From Parapedobacter koreensis (GTDB lineage Bacteria; Bacteroidota; Bacteroidia; Sphingobacteriales; Sphingobacteriaceae): DNA of 64,000 nucleotides. The position numbers and the translations under genes are program-made. The DNA lies in assembly GCF_900109365.1 (NCBI RefSeq), contig NZ_FNZR01000008.1, forward strand, positions 186,001 to 250,000. Direction: 5' to 3'. The notes beneath the pieces are model-generated. The model did no database searches. It was not told where the DNA came from and saw only the letters and a program-made list of their open reading frames with translations. Shown piece by piece: positions 8,858-18,359 of the stretch. The stretch's first letter is position 1, and every line of letters starts with the position of its first letter.

Positions 8858-8889
8858 TAAAGATAGCAAAAGCCGTGTTTAAATGCAAA
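8858..8889 (-). promoter_or_regulatory. Candidate promoter of the toxin-antitoxin pair
   Basis: The minus strand has TTTG (8889-8886), 20 bases, then TATCTTTA (8865-8858), one mismatch from TAnnTTTG, placed 23 bases before the antitoxin ATG. The 92-base gap is one of the two largest in this arm of the cluster, in keeping with a separately promoted inserted module. Confidence 0.4.
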
Positions 8890-8926
8890 ATTAATATAGA
8901 CTGTAACTATTGCTGTATATTCGACT

Positions 8927-9991
8927 TCATTTTTTTTCCACCAGAATCAATCCATGGTTTTTCCCGCGCCGTTGGGTATAGATGAGGATCCGCTGCAACG
9001 AACGGGGTTGGGTGCCATTAAGCAGGAGCGATTGTGGGATATCCTGCCGCTTGAATAAGCGCAATGCCAGGAAAAGCGCACTGGCCATCACCGTATCGTA
9101 TTCACCCAGGACATGCTTGAATCCGATCTGTGGTATTCCAGCCAACAACGTGTGTTCAACCGTCGCATACGCCTGGTCGTAGCGGTCATCGCCGTTATAG
9201 CCCAGTAGCACCGCATCAATGGCGCTGGCATCCAGATTGTGGCGTTGCAGGAAGTGGCTGATGAATACGGATGCATCAGTCGCATCGAAGTAGGTCTCCA
9301 CGGCGGTAACTTTTCCCAGGGCTTCATGTCCTGGCTGATGGGACGCGACGAAAAAGGACGCACCTTCGCCGGCGATTTCGCCGGGCGATGGCATGGCCCC
9401 CAACGGGGTGGGAATGGCAGGGGTGTCGTGCTTTAGGTAACCCGCGATGTCCCAGAATTGCACCGTCCTTACGCCCAGTTCATCGACGCCACCCACCAGT
9501 ACCGCCTGTTCGGGGTGCTCAGCCAAATAAATTTGGGCATCCAGCAAGGCCGATTCAAACGAATTGGCATTAGCTACATACGTCATGTTATACCCCTTGC
9601 ACCCGAGCGAGAGGGCGATGGCCGCAGCCGCCATGTTGTGGGTCGATTGGATAAACGGTGTTGGATTCAGCGACTGGCCTTCTTCAGCCAGCAAGGTTTC
9701 CACAAAACGCTCAGAATCGTGCAAGCAGCCCAACCCGGTGCCGGCGATGACCGCATCTGCGGTGTCTTTCCCGGCTTCTTGTAAGGCGCTGCGGGCAGCA
9801 AAGATGGCCATGCGCATGCTTTTGTTCATGCGCCGCAATTGCATGGGCGGGATGTAGGTTTTATAGTCGGGATCAAACGCAGGTACGGTGTTTTGGGCAT
9901 ACGCCCGAAGGGTTTCAAAGTGATAACCCGATTCAAAGGTAGGCTGGATGGATACGCAGCCACTGCCGTGGATGTAAATGGGCCTAATCAT
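8927..9991 (-). CDS. Ketosynthase chain-length-factor-like protein (ApeC-type, no active-site Cys)
   Basis: A 354-residue thiolase-fold protein counted from the ATG at 9991 (an upstream ATG at 10054 lies inside the neighbouring gene). It aligns by eye with beta-ketoacyl-ACP synthases. However, the nucleophile position reads TYVANANSFESAL instead of TACSS, and the second His region reads FKHVLGEYDT instead of KGxxGHTLGA. Loss of these residues is the mark of a chain length factor, as in the ApeO-ApeC heterodimer of aryl polyene synthesis. It overlaps the active ketosynthase gene at 9984 by 8 bases, which fits tight co-expression as a heterodimer. Confidence 0.82.
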   Translation of the reverse strand: MIRPIYIHGSGCVSIQPTFESGYHFETLRAYAQNTVPAFDPDYKTYIPPMQLRRMNKSMRMAIFAARSALQEAGKDTADAVIAGTGLGCLHDSERFVETLLAEEGQSLNPTPFIQSTHNMAAAAIALSLGCKGYNMTYVANANSFESALLDAQIYLAEHPEQAVLVGGVDELGVRTVQFWDIAGYLKHDTPAIPTPLGAMPSPGEIAGEGASFFVASHQPGHEALGKVTAVETYFDATDASVFISHFLQRHNLDASAIDAVLLGYNGDDRYDQAYATVEHTLLAGIPQIGFKHVLGEYDTVMASALFLALRLFKRQDIPQSLLLNGTQPRSLQRILIYTQRRGKNHGLILVEKK

Positions 9992-11198
9992 CTGCTTTTG
10001 AAAATAACAGGGCGCTGCTATTCCCTCCGAAACCGAGCGAATTGGACAGCACATGGTTAATCTGTTTCGTTTCCAGACGGGTCTGCGGCCGGATGCCCAA
10101 CGATGCGATGGGTTGTGAGCAGTTCAGGTTGGCAAAAACCACCTGGTGTTGTAGCGCCAGTACGGAAAAAATCGCCTCAATAGCGCCCGCCGCTGCCAGG
10201 GTATGCCCGGTAAAGGCTTTGGTCGAGCTGAATGGTGGCAAGGCGTCCGGAGATTCGAATACACGGAGCAGGGCGTGGCCTTCCGTCAAGTCATTGTTGG
10301 GTGTGGCGGTGCCATGTGCATTGATGTAATCGATGTCGGAGGGTTTTAGTGCCGCTAATTCGAGGGCCGTTTTCATTGCCAAGAAAGCCCCCTCGCCGTT
10401 GTCGGATGAGGCCGTCTGGTGGAATGCATCGTTGGCATTGCCGTAGCCTGTTAGGTAGGCCAGCGGCTTTTTTGATTGCCGGGCAGCCAAATCCGGTGCT
10501 TCCAGTACCAAGTATGCAGCTGCTTCGCCCAGGTTCAGCCCGTCGCGGTTTTCGTCGAAAGGCCGGCAATGGGTAGGAGAATAGATCATCAGCGAATTGA
10601 AGCCGTTGATGGTAAACCTTGATAGGCAATCCGTGCCACCCACGATAGCACGGTCGAGCAGCCCGGCCCGGATCATCCGGGCACCCAGCATGATGGCGTT
10701 TGCCGCAGAGGAGCAGGCCGTACTGATGGTGGTAATAAAGCCATTCACCCCCAGGTAACGGGCCATTTGTTCGGTGCCATACCCACAAGGGTGCGTGGGG
10801 ATAAAATGCCGGTTTGTTTCAGCGGCAAGGTAGTCGTCGTAATAGCGCTCCGTGGCATCCATGCCGCCTACCGTAGTCGCCGAGATAAGCCCCGTCCGGT
10901 AATCGTCGTTGGTATCGATACCCGCCATGGCCATCGCTTCCCTTGCAGCGGCCATGGCCAGCAGCGTGCTGCGGGTATAAGCCTCGTGACGAGGGATGGC
11001 CAGCCGGTCGTATAATTCCGTATTGGTGATGTTGATTTCACCGACCATCAATTTATCCCGGTGGTAGGTGTCCAGCAGTGTGATAGGCCCGATGCCATGG
11101 CGTGATTGTACGAGGGAACGGAAGTTGGCAGCCACATCTTCCCCGATGGCAGAGATGGCGCCCATTCCGGTGATGGCTATCGGGCTTGGCGGATTCAT
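9984..11198 (-). CDS. Beta-ketoacyl-ACP synthase, FabF-like (ApeO-type)
   Basis: A 404-residue ketosynthase with a complete catalytic triad: Cys162 in TISTACSSAAN, a first His in NAHGTATPNND (about residue 298) and a second His in FTGHTLAAAGA (about 331). It should condense malonyl-ACP with the growing aryl or fatty acyl chain. Directly downstream is a Cys-less partner gene, so an active-plus-CLF heterodimer is likely. Its start overlaps the ACP stop by 4 bases (ATGA). Confidence 0.93.
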   Translation of the reverse strand: MNPPSPIAITGMGAISAIGEDVAANFRSLVQSRHGIGPITLLDTYHRDKLMVGEINITNTELYDRLAIPRHEAYTRSTLLAMAAAREAMAMAGIDTNDDYRTGLISATTVGGMDATERYYDDYLAAETNRHFIPTHPCGYGTEQMARYLGVNGFITTISTACSSAANAIMLGARMIRAGLLDRAIVGGTDCLSRFTINGFNSLMIYSPTHCRPFDENRDGLNLGEAAAYLVLEAPDLAARQSKKPLAYLTGYGNANDAFHQTASSDNGEGAFLAMKTALELAALKPSDIDYINAHGTATPNNDLTEGHALLRVFESPDALPPFSSTKAFTGHTLAAAGAIEAIFSVLALQHQVVFANLNCSQPIASLGIRPQTRLETKQINHVLSNSLGFGGNSSALLFSKADD

Positions 11199-11449
11199 TT
11201 GCGGTTTGCCTCGATATAGTCGGCCATGGTCTGGATGGTTTCAAACACCTTCCGGCCCTCCTTGGGATCGGCCAGCTTGATGCCATAGCCCTTGTCAAGC
11301 ATGACGATGAGCTCCAGCGCATCGATGGAGTCCAACCCCAGCCCATCACCGAACAACGGGGTATTGTCGTCCAGATCATCCACGGTGAGGTCTTCCAAAT
11401 TCAGTTGGGTAATGATTTTTGCTTTCAGCTCTTGGGTCAATTCACTCAT
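11195..11449 (-). CDS. Acyl carrier protein
   Basis: An 84-residue acidic helical protein with the phosphopantetheine site LGLDSIDALEL (Ser41). It carries intermediates of the pigment pathway. It overlaps the following ketosynthase by 4 bases and is one of two ACPs in the cluster; two ACPs fit separate handling of the aryl-polyene and resorcinol chains. Confidence 0.93.
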   Translation of the reverse strand: MSELTQELKAKIITQLNLEDLTVDDLDDNTPLFGDGLGLDSIDALELIVMLDKGYGIKLADPKEGRKVFETIQTMADYIEANRK

Positions 11450-11457
11450 TTTCTTCC

Positions 11458-12072
11458 TTATCCTTGATATAATCGTTTCAAATGCTCAATAGTATGTGGC
11501 ATACCGCCTGTTTTGCCAATATGGTACAAAAATACGTCGCATCGCGTATCCGTTACTTCCGTCCATCCACTGAGGATACCGCTGGTTTTCCCGTCGTCCA
11601 GCATTGCCGTGCCATAAGGTACGAGAAATTCCGGCAAATAGCTGTCAAAAATAAAGAAAACATTCTCGCTATGCAATTGATGGCGGATGCTGATTTCGCC
11701 CATCGCAATATTGGGCAGCGTATAAACAAATGTCGCAGGACTTGCCATGGGGTGCGTCCCATTGAAAATGTCCATGGCATGGCGGCTATCGGCAAGGTAG
11801 CTGGACGAATAGTTGGAAAAAACCAGCGCCGTATCGTCGTTATAAGGCCCGGATTCCCGTGCTATCAGTTCCACGGCAATGAAAATGGCCTTGCTGAGTC
11901 CATCCATTTTATGGAACTTGGGGTAGTCGATATCCAATTGGCGATAAGCCGTCTTGAGGAAATCAAGAAGCGCCGCTGTAGGTTCCACGTCCAGGTAGCG
12001 CTGCCCATTTACGGTAATGGTACGGTCGCGGATGAGGCAATACGACTGGATGGAATGGCGATGTTTGTCCAT
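11458..12072 (-). CDS. Half-ketosynthase-like protein without active site
   Basis: This 204-residue protein resembles only the N-terminal half of a ketosynthase. It has a helix with SKAIFIAVELI, a strand (TALVFSNYSSS), a segment PATFVYTLPNIAMGEISIRH, and then SENVFFIFDS, where a ketosynthase would have its nucleophile region; there is no Cys. It ends before any C-terminal ketosynthase half. It sits 2 bases after one ketosynthase and 8 bases before an ACP. A scaffold or regulatory subunit is possible; the function is unknown. Confidence 0.7.
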   Translation of the reverse strand: MDKHRHSIQSYCLIRDRTITVNGQRYLDVEPTAALLDFLKTAYRQLDIDYPKFHKMDGLSKAIFIAVELIARESGPYNDDTALVFSNYSSSYLADSRHAMDIFNGTHPMASPATFVYTLPNIAMGEISIRHQLHSENVFFIFDSYLPEFLVPYGTAMLDDGKTSGILSGWTEVTDTRCDVFLYHIGKTGGMPHTIEHLKRLYQG

Positions 12073-12074
12073 GG

Positions 12075-13217
12075 CTATATTTTTTGGAATACCGTAGCGA
12101 TGTTGCAGCCGCCAAACCCCGAGGCTGTTTTCAGGAAGGTCCCCAGCGTCGTGTTTCGCTCCGTACCTTGGTTCTCCGGCGTGATGATATTCAGCGCGTG
12201 ATTGGTGCCTTGCTGTGCATATCCCATCGATGGGATCAGTTGGTCGTGTTTGAGCGATTGGATACCCAGTACGGTTTCCAGCAGTCCGCTTGCGCCCAAG
12301 GTATGCCCATAATACCCCTTGAGGCTGTGTACGGGAACGGCAGTCAAGCCACAGCGCTGCAATGCGATGGCTTCCATCTCATCGTTATAGGCCGTAGCAG
12401 TGCCATGCGCCGAGATAAAATCAAGCGCGGGATCGCCAGCTTGGCGCATGGCTTCCCGGATACTGCGGTACAGTCCCTCGCCCGTACGGGAAGGACCCGA
12501 GATGTGGTTGGCATCGTTGTAGGAGCCTATCCCCATGATGTTGATGGCTCCTATCGTTGGGGTCTTTGACAGGTAGACCGCCGCAATGGCCTCGCCGAGG
12601 TTCAGGCCCTTCCTGTCGCGGTCGAAAGGGCGGCACGGCTCATCGGCCAAGGCTTGGAACGCATCAAAACCCGAGACAATGAACCGGGAGATTTCATCAC
12701 CACCGATGACAATCGCTTGCTGGTACTTATCGTTGTGCTGCAGCAACTGCCGTGCCACCGAAATGGCCAGCGAACCCGATATGCAGGCGTTGGAAAGGGT
12801 GATAAAGCGGTTTTCGAAGCCGAAGTAATGTTGGAGCGCATCGGCCATCACAGGGAGGAACACCCGTTCTGCCGGAATAGCCGTTTGGGAGCGATGCAGC
12901 AACGTGATATTGCCTTTGGTCGTCGATAGCACGACCAACGTACTGTGGTCTACCGGAATGCGGTATGCATCAATCATGGCCTGTAAGGCCAGGATAATGA
13001 GTTGCTCCAAGCGCGTATAGCGTTGCGGGTGGTGGATGTTATCCAACCAAACGTTTTCATCAATCCGCGCGGCATGGATGCGGTGATCCGAAAGGTCGGT
13101 ATCTTCAATGGGTTGGATGGCCACATCCCCGGCCAGGATTCGCCCGAAGTTGGCGGCGCTTCCCAAGCCCAATGGGGTAATCAAATGATCTCCGGCGATA
13201 AACACAGCTGCTTTCAT
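12075..13217 (-). CDS. Beta-ketoacyl-ACP synthase family protein
   Basis: A 380-residue ketosynthase counted from ATG 13217, which shares one base with the thioesterase stop codon (TGATG); an upstream ATG at 13241 lies inside that neighbour. Catalytic residues are present: Cys145 in LSNACISGS, His in SAHGTATAYND and His in KGYYGHTLGASG. The nucleophile context ACISGS differs from the FabF consensus ACASG/ACSS, which may reflect unusual substrates. It probably extends one of the two chains of the pigment. Confidence 0.9.
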   Translation of the reverse strand: MKAAVFIAGDHLITPLGLGSAANFGRILAGDVAIQPIEDTDLSDHRIHAARIDENVWLDNIHHPQRYTRLEQLIILALQAMIDAYRIPVDHSTLVVLSTTKGNITLLHRSQTAIPAERVFLPVMADALQHYFGFENRFITLSNACISGSLAISVARQLLQHNDKYQQAIVIGGDEISRFIVSGFDAFQALADEPCRPFDRDRKGLNLGEAIAAVYLSKTPTIGAINIMGIGSYNDANHISGPSRTGEGLYRSIREAMRQAGDPALDFISAHGTATAYNDEMEAIALQRCGLTAVPVHSLKGYYGHTLGASGLLETVLGIQSLKHDQLIPSMGYAQQGTNHALNIITPENQGTERNTTLGTFLKTASGFGGCNIATVFQKI

Positions 13218-13633
13218 CACAATCCGTATGTTGCTTTCCATTCCGCAAAGAATGGTGGGTTGGTGAGTATCAACTCACCTTTCATGTCCGTAAACACCTG
13301 GATGGTCTCCCCGGTGGCCACCACTTGCCGTGCCCGGTTGAATATGGTATAGCGGAAAACCATCTTTGCTGCGGGATTGGGCACAAATACGGTTTCCACC
13401 TCGGCCCAGTCGCCATGGCGTAAAGGTGATTTGTACTCGCACACACATTTGACCACCGGTGCAAGGAAACCCTGATCCCGGATATGGCGATAAGAGATAC
13501 CAAAAGTTTCCCCGAAGGCCTCGCGCCCATCTTCAAAATACGTGACGTAGTGGCCATGCCAAACGATGCCTAATGGGTCTGTTTCATTGAAGCGTACGCG
13601 GAAACTGGTCGTATGTTGGAGTTGTTGAGTCAT
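13217..13633 (-). CDS. Acyl-CoA/ACP thioesterase (4HBT hotdog)
   Basis: A 138-residue hotdog protein beginning at ATG 13633, which overlaps the stop codon of the ABC permease by one base. The family signature FNETDPLGIVWHGHYVTYFE (about residues 14-33) contains the Asp and the HGHY motif of YbgC/4-hydroxybenzoyl-CoA thioesterases. It may release a finished polyene or fatty acyl chain from ACP, or proofread stalled intermediates. Confidence 0.9.
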   Translation of the reverse strand: MTQQLQHTTSFRVRFNETDPLGIVWHGHYVTYFEDGREAFGETFGISYRHIRDQGFLAPVVKCVCEYKSPLRHGDWAEVETVFVPNPAAKMVFRYTIFNRARQVVATGETIQVFTDMKGELILTNPPFFAEWKATYGL

Positions 13634-14922
13634 CAATTCGATTGGTGTCGTTTGTCGTAAAGAATGGCAGCCAATAAGGTGGCAGCGAAAAACAGCAGCA
13701 GAAAGCTTAGCGGTTGGGCGATGTCGGCAGCGGTACCATGGCGCAGGATCACATCGTAGAATGCCGAGATGCCCCAGTTCATCGGCGAGAAGGCAGACAC
13801 CTTTTGCATCACCTCCGGCATGATGAACGTCGGTACCCATACACCGCCAAGTGCGGCAAGGATGATGACGAAGATGGCCCCGAAGGGGGCCGACTGCTCC
13901 TGCGTTTCGGCAATGGTACCGATAAGGATACCGAGTCCAATGGCGGCAAGGCCCGAAATGAAGGCAATCAGTATCATCAGGGGCAACTGCGTACCGGGTT
14001 CAAAGGGTATTAGCCCAATGAGCGGGAAAACATACCGGGCGATGAGCAGCATCAGCGCGAACTGGATAAGGCAAATCACCGTGTACGTGAGGATTTTCCC
14101 GCCGAGGATGACCAGGTAAGAAACCGGGCTCGTCCGCAGGCGGATGTATGTTCCCAGATTTTTTTCTTTCACGAGGTTGATGCCCAGTGGCACCACGATG
14201 AAAAAAATACCAAACAGGATCCAGGCCGGTACATTATGCTGCACGGCGTTGGGAATGATGCCATCATTACCCTTTTGCGCAATGGTTTCTTTAAACGCAA
14301 TGATTTCATTATCCAGCAGACCCGGGTCTTCTTCGAGCTCCATCTGGTCAATGAATACCGCGTAGATTTTTTCCACCTCCACTTTGGAAAGCATCTTTTC
14401 GATGTTGTTTTTCGTAGCATTGCGGAAAGCCTGTCCCGCTGCGGGATCGAAATAAATGATGACCTCTTTCGGATCCCATTGTTCATTGCGCTGCAGTTGT
14501 TTGGTGCTATCTGCCTCGGTCAAAGCAAATTCCCCCAATATCTTATCCACGTTGTGCGCCACTTTCTCATTCAGTTCATCGCTGAGCCCTTCGGGGATGA
14601 CGATGGCGATTTGGTATTGTCCATCACCCACCAATGTGCTGGCGGCCGTTTGGGAAAGCGGCTTGCCATCCACCGCGGTAATCAATTGCACGTTGGGTGC
14701 CTCCGCAAGGTTTTGAGCCACCAGCCGGCCGATTTCTCCCCGATCTTCATCGACCAAGAGGATGGGTAGCGTAGATTCGCCCACGGCTTTGAAGGTGCTT
14801 TCCTGGATGAGGGTGATGGTAATGATCAGCACCGATGGCATAAAAAACAGGATGGCCAGCCCGCCCCAGTCGCGCAGCAGGAGCAATACTTCTTTATACG
14901 CCGATACGGATAGTTTATGCAT
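13633..14922 (-). CDS. ABC-2 type transporter permease
   Basis: A 429-residue membrane protein counted from the ATG at 14922, which overlaps the ATPase gene by 8 bases. There is one N-terminal helix (about 18-38), a periplasmic segment of roughly 180 residues, and five C-terminal helices starting near 205 (WILFGIFFIVVPLGINLV). This is the usual ABC-2 layout of lipid, drug and polyketide exporters. With the preceding ATPase it forms a one-permease exporter that may move the pigment or its precursor. Confidence 0.92.
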   Translation of the reverse strand: MHKLSVSAYKEVLLLLRDWGGLAILFFMPSVLIITITLIQESTFKAVGESTLPILLVDEDRGEIGRLVAQNLAEAPNVQLITAVDGKPLSQTAASTLVGDGQYQIAIVIPEGLSDELNEKVAHNVDKILGEFALTEADSTKQLQRNEQWDPKEVIIYFDPAAGQAFRNATKNNIEKMLSKVEVEKIYAVFIDQMELEEDPGLLDNEIIAFKETIAQKGNDGIIPNAVQHNVPAWILFGIFFIVVPLGINLVKEKNLGTYIRLRTSPVSYLVILGGKILTYTVICLIQFALMLLIARYVFPLIGLIPFEPGTQLPLMILIAFISGLAAIGLGILIGTIAETQEQSAPFGAIFVIILAALGGVWVPTFIMPEVMQKVSAFSPMNWGISAFYDVILRHGTAADIAQPLSFLLLFFAATLLAAILYDKRHQSN

Positions 14923-15667
14923 AGTCCCTAAGTTGGCTTCCGGTAAGATGGATGAATACATTTTCAAGGGTTGTCGCCCCGTTTACGGATGCAATGAGCT
15001 GCTGTGGCTCGCCTTCCACCACGATTTTCCCTGCGTCGATGATGGCGATTTTAGTGCAGAAGTGCTGGGCTTCATTCAGGTGGTGCGAGCTATAGATGAT
15101 GGTGGTGCCTTGCGCATTGAGTTCATGGAGCAGGGCCATGATGACTTCCTTTGAATGGACATCCACTCCTACCGTGGGTTCATCCAGGAAGAGCACGCTG
15201 GGCCGGTGCAGGATGCCTGCCAATAGGTTGACCCGCCGTTGCATGCCGCCGGAGAACGTCTTGATGGGTTTCTTTGCAAAGTCCGTCAGTCCGACGCGAT
15301 GCAGCCCATCGCTGATGCGGCGCTTCAATTCCGACGAAGGCAAACCATACAGGCTTCCAAAGTAATAAAGGTTTTCCACAGCGGTAAGGGTAGGGTAGAG
15401 TGCGTACTCCTGCGGGACAATCCCGATTTGCTGTTGTATTTTTCTGCGGTTTTGCCGATAGCTGAGCCCGTTGAAACGCAATTCGCCTGATGTGGGTTTA
15501 ATCATGCCGCACAGCGTGGAAATCAAAGTTGTTTTCCCCGCCCCATTGGGGCCAAGTAAGCCAAAAATCTCATTTTTCTTAATCGAAAGCGACAGGTCTT
15601 TCAATGCGTACCGCTCACTGCCCGCATAATGTTTGGACAATTGGTGTATGCGGATGATTTCCTCCAT
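14915..15667 (-). CDS. ABC transporter ATP-binding protein
   Basis: A 250-residue ATPase counted from ATG 15667. It has Walker A (GPNGAGKTT), a Q-loop (GIVPQEYALYP), the signature TFSGGMQRR and Walker B (VLFLDEPTVGVD). It partners the permease just downstream. It is the first gene of the left half of the cluster, after the hexosaminidase interruption, so it needs its own promoter; a TACTTTTG box lies at 15699-15692. Confidence 0.94.
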   Translation of the reverse strand: MEEIIRIHQLSKHYAGSERYALKDLSLSIKKNEIFGLLGPNGAGKTTLISTLCGMIKPTSGELRFNGLSYRQNRRKIQQQIGIVPQEYALYPTLTAVENLYYFGSLYGLPSSELKRRISDGLHRVGLTDFAKKPIKTFSGGMQRRVNLLAGILHRPSVLFLDEPTVGVDVHSKEVIMALLHELNAQGTTIIYSSHHLNEAQHFCTKIAIIDAGKIVVEGEPQQLIASVNGATTLENVFIHLTGSQLRDYA

Positions 15668-15691
15668 GGGACGAAAATAAGGTAAAAAATC

Positions 15692-15699
15692 CAAAAGTA
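15692..15699 (-). promoter_or_regulatory. Candidate promoter -7 box of the left pigment arm
   Basis: TACTTTTG on the minus strand, 24 bases before the ATPase start, matches TAnnTTTG. No convincing -33 TTTG is seen. Since the upstream neighbour is a plus-strand gene, some promoter must lie in this 80-base gap. Confidence 0.4.
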
Positions 15700-15747
15700 A
15701 CAGGCCGTTGCAGCGGTGGATATCACCGTGCTATCAAAAAACGGGAA

Positions 15748-18300
15748 ATGTTGTATATTGCAAAAAAAATGTTGCGTAAGAATGCTATGAAATGCTGCAT
15801 CGTATCCTATAGCCGCCTTTTCCAGTTCGTGGTCCTGTGCGGCCTCGTTGGCTGTGCCTCGTCGCCAACGGCGGTAGTAGCGGATAAGGCACCCCTGTCG
15901 CTGCAATGGGAAATTGTGGCCTCGCCTTATTCGGGTACCAATCAAACCCTGTCGTTATTGACCATTAGCAACCAGGCTACGGACACGTTGGATGCAACCG
16001 GGTGGACGATTTATTTCAACAATGTCGGCACTGCGGAAATAACCGGGCCAGATACTGCGTTGGCCGGTATCGGTTTTATTAATGGCGACTTTTTCTCCTT
16101 ATCCCCACGGCAGGGATGGAAGCCGCTGGCTCCCGGTGATTCGGTACAGCTCCGTGTATTGTCACGGCGGCTCAAGAACATGACGGATTTGCCCAAAGGC
16201 TTTTACCTCGTGGATGATGGCCATCCGGAGGGTACCGCCCTGCCCCTGGTGATCAAACCATTTGCGCAGGCCGACAGCCTCGAAATCGGCCTTGCGGCAC
16301 GCATATATGCTCAAAATGAAACCATCACGGATGTATCTGTATCGGCCTTGCTACCGGTACTTCCTACACCCGTGGCTTATGCGTATACGACCGGTGTATT
16401 CAAACTAGATCCCACGGTGCCGATTATCACGGATGCAGCTTTTGAGCCCGAGGCATCGTACCTGCAAAGCGAATTGGCCAAGGTGCTTGACCGTGTGCCC
16501 GAAATAGCTAAAGCAAAGCAAGGCAAGGCCTTGGTGCTTCGGCAAAAAGCAGGCGGAAACGCCGAAGGGTATTCGCTCACGGTAGATACCACCGGTGTAG
16601 TGATAGAGGCGGCGACGCGTGCAGGGGCTTTTTATGGCATCCAGACACTGAAAAATCTCCTGCCTCCCACTTCATGGGCGGATAAGCAGCCTGCCATTGC
16701 TATTCCCGGAATCACGCTGACAGATGCGCCGCAGTTTGCCCATCGTGCCGTGATGCTGGATGTAGCACGCAACTTCCAGACCAAGGAGCAGGTGATGAAG
16801 ATCCTGGATTTGCTGGCGCTGTATAAGGTCAACATCATGCATTTCCACCTCACCGAAGATGAGGCGTGGCGGCTGGAAATACCGGGATTGCCGGAGCTGA
16901 CCGATGTAGGGGCTAAGCGCGGGCACACGCTGGACGATGCGCGGCGCCTCATGCCGTCGTATGGCTCGGGACCTGATGCGGACAATGCCACCGGAAGTGG
17001 ATTTTATAGCCGGGCTGACTACATCGAATTGCTCCAGTACGCTGCGGCACGCCACATCCGCGTCATCCCTGAAATCGAGACCCCGGGCCACGCACGGGCC
17101 GCCATCAAGTCCATGGATGCTCGATACGCCAGCTACCTGGCCAAGGGCGATAGTGCCGCAGCATCGCAATACTTGCTGCGCGATTTGGAAGACCAGTCGG
17201 CGTACCGTTCGGTGCAACATTGGAACGACAACGTCATCAACGTTGCGGTGCCGAGTGCTTATGTGTTTCTGGAAAAGGTGGTGGATGAGCTCATCGCCAT
17301 ATACAAGGAAGCGGGGGCACCCTTGGAAACCATCCATTTCGGTGGCGACGAGGTACCCAATGGCGTGTGGGAGCGCTCACCCGCCGTTCGCCGCCTGTTG
17401 GCTGCGGATCGCAGCGTCCCGCACACTGATGATTTGTGGCACTACTATTTCAATCGTATCAACAAGCTGCTCAGCGCACGGGGGCTTTACCTTTCAGGAT
17501 GGGAAGAAATCGGCATGAAGAAGGCCGTGGTAAACGGCCGCCCCCGCATGGTCGTGGAACCGCGCTTTGCACGTGAAAATTTCCATACGGATGTATGGGC
17601 CAACCAAGGGGCAAACGTTGATCTGGCTTACCGGCTGGCCAATGCGGGTTACAAGGTGGTACTTACCAACGTGACGAATTTTTATATTGACCTGGCCTAC
17701 AACGAGAGCTTCTACGAGCCCGGCCAGTACTGGGGCGGTTATGTGGACATTGAAAAGCTGTTCCGCTTCGTCCCGTACGACTACTACCGGAGCTTGGAGG
17801 AAAAAGCGAGCGGTGAACGGCTGACCGCTGCCGGAAGGGCTAACATCGTCGGGTTGCAAGCCCCTTTATGGAGCGAAATCATCACGTCGCCCGAGCGGAT
17901 GGAATACCTGCTGCTGCCCAAGCTGCTCGGTTTTGCCGAGCGGGCATGGGCGGCTGACCCTGCTTGGGCCAGCGAATCCAATGAACGTAAGACCAAGGCG
18001 CTGTATGCCGCTGATTGGTCGGCATTTTTGAATGCCTTGGGCAAACGCGAGCTGTCCCGTTTGGATCACTATGGCGGTGGTTATCAATACCGCATACCTA
18101 CGGCAGGCGTCGCCCAGCGCGACAGTAAGCTGGCTGCCAATGTGCAGTTTCCGGGTTTCGTAATCCGCTATACGACAGACGGCAGCGAACCTACGGCGCA
18201 GAGCGCGGTGTATACGGAGCCGCTGCCTGCAACGGGTACCGTGGCCTTCCGCGTGTTCAACGCCGCGGGGCGAGGGGGGCGTACGGTATATTGGAAATAA
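15748..18300 (+). CDS. GH20 beta-N-acetylhexosaminidase lipoprotein
   Basis: An 850-residue family 20 glycoside hydrolase. An N-terminal signal with lipobox LCGLVGC is followed by a CHB_HEX-like beta domain (about 45-180), a GH20b domain (about 205-315) and the catalytic barrel (about 325-750) with VMLDVARNF, HFHLTEDEAWRLEI and the catalytic pair Asp534-Glu535 in HFGGDEVP. A short chitobiase C-terminal-type domain (TTDGSEPTAQSA) closes the protein. It removes terminal GlcNAc or GalNAc, probably at the cell surface. ATGs at 15769 and 15787 are equally good starts; the last puts the lipobox at a typical distance. It runs against, and splits, the pigment genes, and has no evident role in pigment synthesis. 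Confidence 0.93.
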   Translation: MLYIAKKMLRKNAMKCCIVSYSRLFQFVVLCGLVGCASSPTAVVADKAPLSLQWEIVASPYSGTNQTLSLLTISNQATDTLDATGWTIYFNNVGTAEITGPDTALAGIGFINGDFFSLSPRQGWKPLAPGDSVQLRVLSRRLKNMTDLPKGFYLVDDGHPEGTALPLVIKPFAQADSLEIGLAARIYAQNETITDVSVSALLPVLPTPVAYAYTTGVFKLDPTVPIITDAAFEPEASYLQSELAKVLDRVPEIAKAKQGKALVLRQKAGGNAEGYSLTVDTTGVVIEAATRAGAFYGIQTLKNLLPPTSWADKQPAIAIPGITLTDAPQFAHRAVMLDVARNFQTKEQVMKILDLLALYKVNIMHFHLTEDEAWRLEIPGLPELTDVGAKRGHTLDDARRLMPSYGSGPDADNATGSGFYSRADYIELLQYAAARHIRVIPEIETPGHARAAIKSMDARYASYLAKGDSAAASQYLLRDLEDQSAYRSVQHWNDNVINVAVPSAYVFLEKVVDELIAIYKEAGAPLETIHFGGDEVPNGVWERSPAVRRLLAADRSVPHTDDLWHYYFNRINKLLSARGLYLSGWEEIGMKKAVVNGRPRMVVEPRFARENFHTDVWANQGANVDLAYRLANAGYKVVLTNVTNFYIDLAYNESFYEPGQYWGGYVDIEKLFRFVPYDYYRSLEEKASGERLTAAGRANIVGLQAPLWSEIITSPERMEYLLLPKLLGFAERAWAADPAWASESNERKTKALYAADWSAFLNALGKRELSRLDHYGGGYQYRIPTAGVAQRDSKLAANVQFPGFVIRYTTDGSEPTAQSAVYTEPLPATGTVAFRVFNAAGRGGRTVYWK

Positions 18301-18359
18301 TTTTTAACGGTTTTATTTTACGATATACAGGGTTATCGCATTAAAAAAAACGAAGGTTT

